A stretch of 12,469 nucleotides of DNA from Cephalothrix spiralis (taxonomy: Eukaryota; Nemertea; Palaeonemertea; Archinemertea; Cephalotrichidae), in NCBI GenBank assembly GCA_032353305.1, contig JAUCNG010264408.1, forward strand, positions 1 to 12,469. The letters run 5' to 3'. The position numbers and the translations under genes are program-made. Shown here in pieces: positions 1 through 12,469 of this stretch; position 1 is the stretch's first letter; each line of letters opens with the position of its first letter. The notes beneath the pieces are model-generated. The model saw nothing but the letters and a program-made list of their open reading frames with translations, did not search any database and was not told the origin of the DNA.

Positions 1-28
1 GTCACATTTTACATTATTACTGACAATT

Positions 29-108
29 GTTTTTTCGTACATAAAAAAGATGAAATAATTTTTGATAATAGGTTTTTTGTTCATAAAAAATATGGAATAA
101 TTTTTGAG
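29..108 (+). repeat. Two-copy ~43-bp tandem repeat
   Basis: GTTTTTTCGTACATAAAAAA (from 29) and GTTTTTTGTTCATAAAAAAT (from 72) begin two similar units, each followed by ATGRAATAATTTTTGA. Confidence 0.75.
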
Positions 109-280
109 CAAACGGTGCCCCATATCATCCATATAATATATCATGTAGATTGTAGACAGGTACATCATGACATGTACCGTGTATGTATGATAATAATTGT
201 TATTTGTGGAAAATTAAATATTCAACTGGTCAATTCTTTTAACTTTGGTATTTTTGGAAAGAATTCAATACAAAAAGAAT

Positions 281-301
281 TGAGTGTGACAGTCACACTC
301 A
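281..301. repeat. Perfect 21-bp palindrome
   Basis: TGAGTGTGAC-A-GTCACACTCA: 10-bp perfect arms around a single base. It could be a dimeric protein-binding site. A nearby one, GGTACAT-6 nt-ATGTACC, is at 159-178. Confidence 0.9.
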
Positions 302-584
302 CAGTACGACTACGTCAGTATGTGAATAAGTTAACTAGGGCCTAGTGCAGAATAGAGATCTTAATTTCATTTTGGCTGCGTTGATCTTCAATTTTAAAAA
401 TGGATAAAAAAAAGAAAATGTATTTCAATTTAATGAAATTGAATTTGATTTTGAAAATTGATTGAAACAACATGAACAAAAAAGTAAAACTAAAGAAAAG
501 TCCCATAAAAACTTTATGAGACTCAAATTCAAGGTTCAATACTTGATATACTTACATTCATTTTCAAGGAATTAAACTGAAGCG

Positions 585-990
585 TTTACCAATCAAATAA
601 GACGAAAGTAACTGCACGGTTGCAGAATTAAGTTATTTCTTTTCGAACTGAAAAACATGGCGGCAATTATCAGGTTATGCAACACCAATTTTGATTGGAT
701 ACTCGAAACGTTATACGATTCTCTATTGGCTGGAATTCAACAACATGACAAAGTGTTTTTGGTCGCGTACACACATATTTTGATATTGGTTTTCGTAAAT
801 TCAAAGGCAAAATCATACAATTAAGATTATTATCTATGTAGATAATTATATGACAGACAATTATAGCAATATTTGTAGCATAAAACTCTACAAACATAAA
901 TTTTTCAGTTTTTGAAGTTACTAGTTGCTAAAATTTATTTTAGTTCATTCTATTACCAGCAGGTGCGAGTTTCAAGTGCGCATGAGCGAA
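585..990 (+). promoter_or_regulatory. Candidate promoter patch (CCAAT cluster and NRF-1-like site)
   Basis: CCAAT pentamers occur at 589-593 and 685-689, and inverted ATTGG at 694-698, 725-729 and 785-789. TGCGCATGAGC at 977-987 is one base from the NRF-1 palindrome TGCGCATGCGC. NF-Y and NRF-1 sites are common in TATA-less animal promoters, and a CpG-bearing stretch lies at 955-1030. No transcription start can be fixed from sequence. Confidence 0.25.
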
Positions 991-2513
991 ATATTTTAGA
1001 CATGTTTTGTGAAATGTCAGTTTTGTGATACGGAATGAAGTGTTAAATATTTAGTGGCTCTATTTCAATCATAGTACGCAAATATTGTAAGATTCTTTGT
1101 ATGTCAATGAAATTTATGTGACAAGTTTATATTTTGTACCATAGTAGGATTTGTTTTGAATAGTTAGTTGTCCATAAAATTACTTAGAAAATTAGAAAAA
1201 TTATTTAATTTCATTTTTCAGCATATTCAGTCATTTTTATTTTTGTTTCCATCTCTGTTAACATTTTCTATTTCATGTTGTTCTACATGCTAACTGTTAC
1301 TCCAGATGTGGTTATAACAATTTTGACTATGATCCAAGTACCAAGACTGAGATGAATTGTGGGCTATTAAGTTTGAACCACTAACGTTATAGATTAGATT
1401 AGAAGTTTAGACTTAAAATTTAATAGAGCTTGATCCACATTTGACAGTTGACACATTATCTCACTGACAGTTTAAGCTGCATTTAGTGAATCTCTTTTCA
1501 TGCTTCTCTTCAGCTTAGAGGCTATTGCATTCCATGGCTATATACCTTTTACATTTTACGAGCATTTTTAGTATTATTCACTAATTTAATTTTATATGGC
1601 TGAGTTCTTTGAATTTCAAAGATACTATGAAAGCGTCAAACAATTAATGGCCTATTCTATACTATTGCTGGATGATCTCCTATAGCAGATAATTGTAGAC
1701 TTTGGTGGCAATGCAATATTAATCGTTAAAAACTAGGTCTATCATGTCTGGAGGTCACAGTGCCACATGCAACAGCATCCTTTCACAGGTTATTCGTTAA
1801 TTATGGTTTATACACTAATGCAGACCTACTACAAAGCCTCTAGCATGTATTAATGTACCGGTACTTGTTCTCAAATGTGAAGTAAACTAAGTAACCTTTA
1901 ACTATCCTACTACTCTTCCTCTAGATACAAACTCTAGGTTATAAACAGCTTTTAAAAAGAAGTTTACGTTAGCTGTTGGGTAAGCATGTACATAAGAAGT
2001 GTAAGATCTAGTGCAGTAAGTGCTGGCATTTAAGTGACCACAGACATGATCAGGGAAGCCATGACCTGAGTTGTGGTTCTTGAGTTCAAACTTTTCTTTA
2101 ATTGGCGAAGTAAGAGATCTTTCATCCAAATTCTTGTACTTACCTTGGTCCACATTGCTTAACTTAGGCTAGTAGCATGTGAGAATTTATCTTAACTCTC
2201 TGACTTAAACTAAAAATCTCTGCTAATTTGATTCCTTTAACCATTGAATGGCCATTTGTTTGTTTATCAACTTATAATCATTTCATTTGTTAATGGGAAA
2301 ATAGCCTATATAGCTAATGTTGGTTGTATACTTTGTATCATTGTAAAATAAAATTCATCTGTATCTCATTATACTCATAGTTTGCCGGAGAGTTATGGGT
2401 AAAACAATTTTAAGTGCATCAAGATTAAAACTTGACTTTTTGATAATTCAATTCAAATGTTATATATTTCTTTGTACCATAAATCTAATAAAACTTAATA
2501 TATCACATTTTAG

Positions 2514-2573
2514 GTGACCTGTTAACAACTGAAGAAATGATATCCTGATCATTTAAAGAACAGCAGTACTAAG
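2514..2573 (+). other. 5' UTR part of first visible exon
   Basis: A pyrimidine-containing acceptor (cacattttag, AG at 2512-2513) precedes this stretch, and a gtaatt donor follows the start codon at 2577. The UTR therefore appears to be the second or later exon of the transcript, with at least one non-coding exon further upstream that I cannot place. It contains a short upstream reading frame at 2537-2548. If the acceptor is not used, the exon could begin further left. The right edge is much firmer than the left. Confidence 0.6.
2537..2548 (+). promoter_or_regulatory. Minimal upstream ORF (ATG ATA TCC TGA)
   Basis: An ATG at 2537-2539 is followed after two codons by TGA, 25 nt before the main start codon. 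Its upstream context is A at -3 (gaaATG). Such tiny uORFs can lower or tune translation of the main frame, but here this is only inferred from position. Confidence 0.4.
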
Positions 2574-11963
<9,390 letters not shown>

Positions 11964-12469
11964 GTAGGTGATTTATAATTGCTTTTAATCGATCTTTGCT
12001 TCATATCTCTAATTATATATAATACCGAAATTATAATATTCTAAACAGGTATTGAGTCGTATTTTGGATAAAGATATAGGTTTTTTATATGTAGAAGGTG
12101 CGAACAAAAGAGCAGCTATTTAGAATTGATTTCAGGTTTTTGGGGTCTTTAATATGAAGAAAGACCTAAGCACTGTGGACGAACTACCTTAGCTACTCTG
12201 GAGAACAAGGGGTGGCATGTTAGAAACCTTTAAAAATTCTTACTGAAAAGGAAGTTGTTTTTCACTGTCACTGGTTCTGTTAATCGCGGGCTCATAACTT
12301 GAAACTTGATAAACCAATATTCGTATGGTTAAATTTTGTCTCGTCGTTTCATACGAAAATCGAGGGCGGGAATCAAAAATTTAGAAAATCTTAAACTCAA
12401 AAAGTTAAACCAAAAGTCAAAAAGTTAAAACCAAAAGTCAAAAATCATATTTTTTGCTATTTTCGTCCC
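11964..12469 (+). other. KIF3B: Intron 10 (phase 2), 5' part only
   Basis: Donor gtaggt; the acceptor is beyond the window. It contains a 7-bp hairpin GGTCTTT/AAAGACC (12144-12150, 12160-12166) and a two-copy ~20-bp tandem repeat at 12398-12438 (CAAAAAGTTAAACCAAAAGT). Confidence 0.85.
12398..12438 (+). repeat. Two-copy ~20-bp tandem repeat
   Basis: CAAAAAGTTAAACCAAAAGT at 12398-12417 is repeated with one extra A at 12418-12438. A third partial copy may start at 12439. Confidence 0.8.

Larger units (their letters stand above)
1..2513. other. 5' flank or upstream intron, no convincing gene
   Basis: AT-rich sequence without a frame of recognisable family. Because 2514 follows a plausible splice acceptor, part of this stretch is probably the first intron and contains an unlocated non-coding first exon. 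Visible items are a short tandem repeat (29-108), two palindromes (159-178, 281-301), a CCAAT cluster (589-789) and a CpG-bearing patch (955-1030). 1090-2513 shows nothing recognisable. Confidence 0.6.

Noticed and set aside
1902-2153. 83-residue minus-strand frame with a strong donor-like AAG|GTAAGT at 2138-2146
   Set aside because: The frame opens with GTG rather than ATG, shows no known domain, and one consensus donor without supporting acceptor or conserved peptide is expected by chance in several kb.
11964-12469. Search for the next KIF3B exon (YANRAKNIKNK)
   Set aside because: No frame after an AG acceptor encodes this conserved neck-linker sequence in the remaining bases.

Overview
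This is a eukaryotic, AT-rich, intron-rich window. It holds one protein-coding gene on the + strand: the first ten exons visible here of a heterotrimeric kinesin-2 motor subunit, KIF3B (called KRP95 in sea urchin). After joining at GT-AG boundaries the exons give a continuous 330-residue reading frame plus two bases of codon 331. That covers nearly all of the motor head. The neck linker, coiled-coil stalk and tail lie beyond the right edge. The sequence suggests an invertebrate animal: a KIF3B-type head with moderate divergence from vertebrates, introns of 0.3-1.6 kb, and many small non-autonomous transposons and SINEs. Mollusc, annelid, hemichordate or echinoderm would all fit, and I cannot choose between them.

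Layout. 1-2513: 5' flank or upstream intron with no convincing gene, some short palindromes, and a CCAAT/NRF-1-like patch at 585-990. 2514-2576: an exon that is almost all 5' UTR and ends exactly with the start codon. 2911-11963: nine further coding exons (2911-2993, 4039-4146, 5243-5367, 6731-6939, 8501-8580, 9019-9088, 9468-9560, 10468-10600, 11876-11963). 11964-12469: start of the next intron.

The introns hold most of the unusual structure. Intron 3 carries a complete 886-bp hAT-like non-autonomous element with 12-bp inverted termini and a perfect 8-bp target duplication. Intron 2 carries a 485-bp element with short inverted termini, a 6-bp flanking duplication, arrays of a ~23-bp repeat and a long central hairpin. 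Intron 4 carries a 5S-rRNA-like SINE fragment, a GTA microsatellite and a CGTAA-rich element with inverted ends. Intron 5 carries a tRNA-derived SINE and a GGCCC-rich repeat. Intron 6 has a near-perfect 107-bp tandem duplication. Introns 8 and 9 carry weaker repeat signatures.

I see no bacterial-type system, CRISPR array or clearly new gene family. The novelty lies in the repeat architectures inside the introns of a conserved ciliary/transport motor gene.
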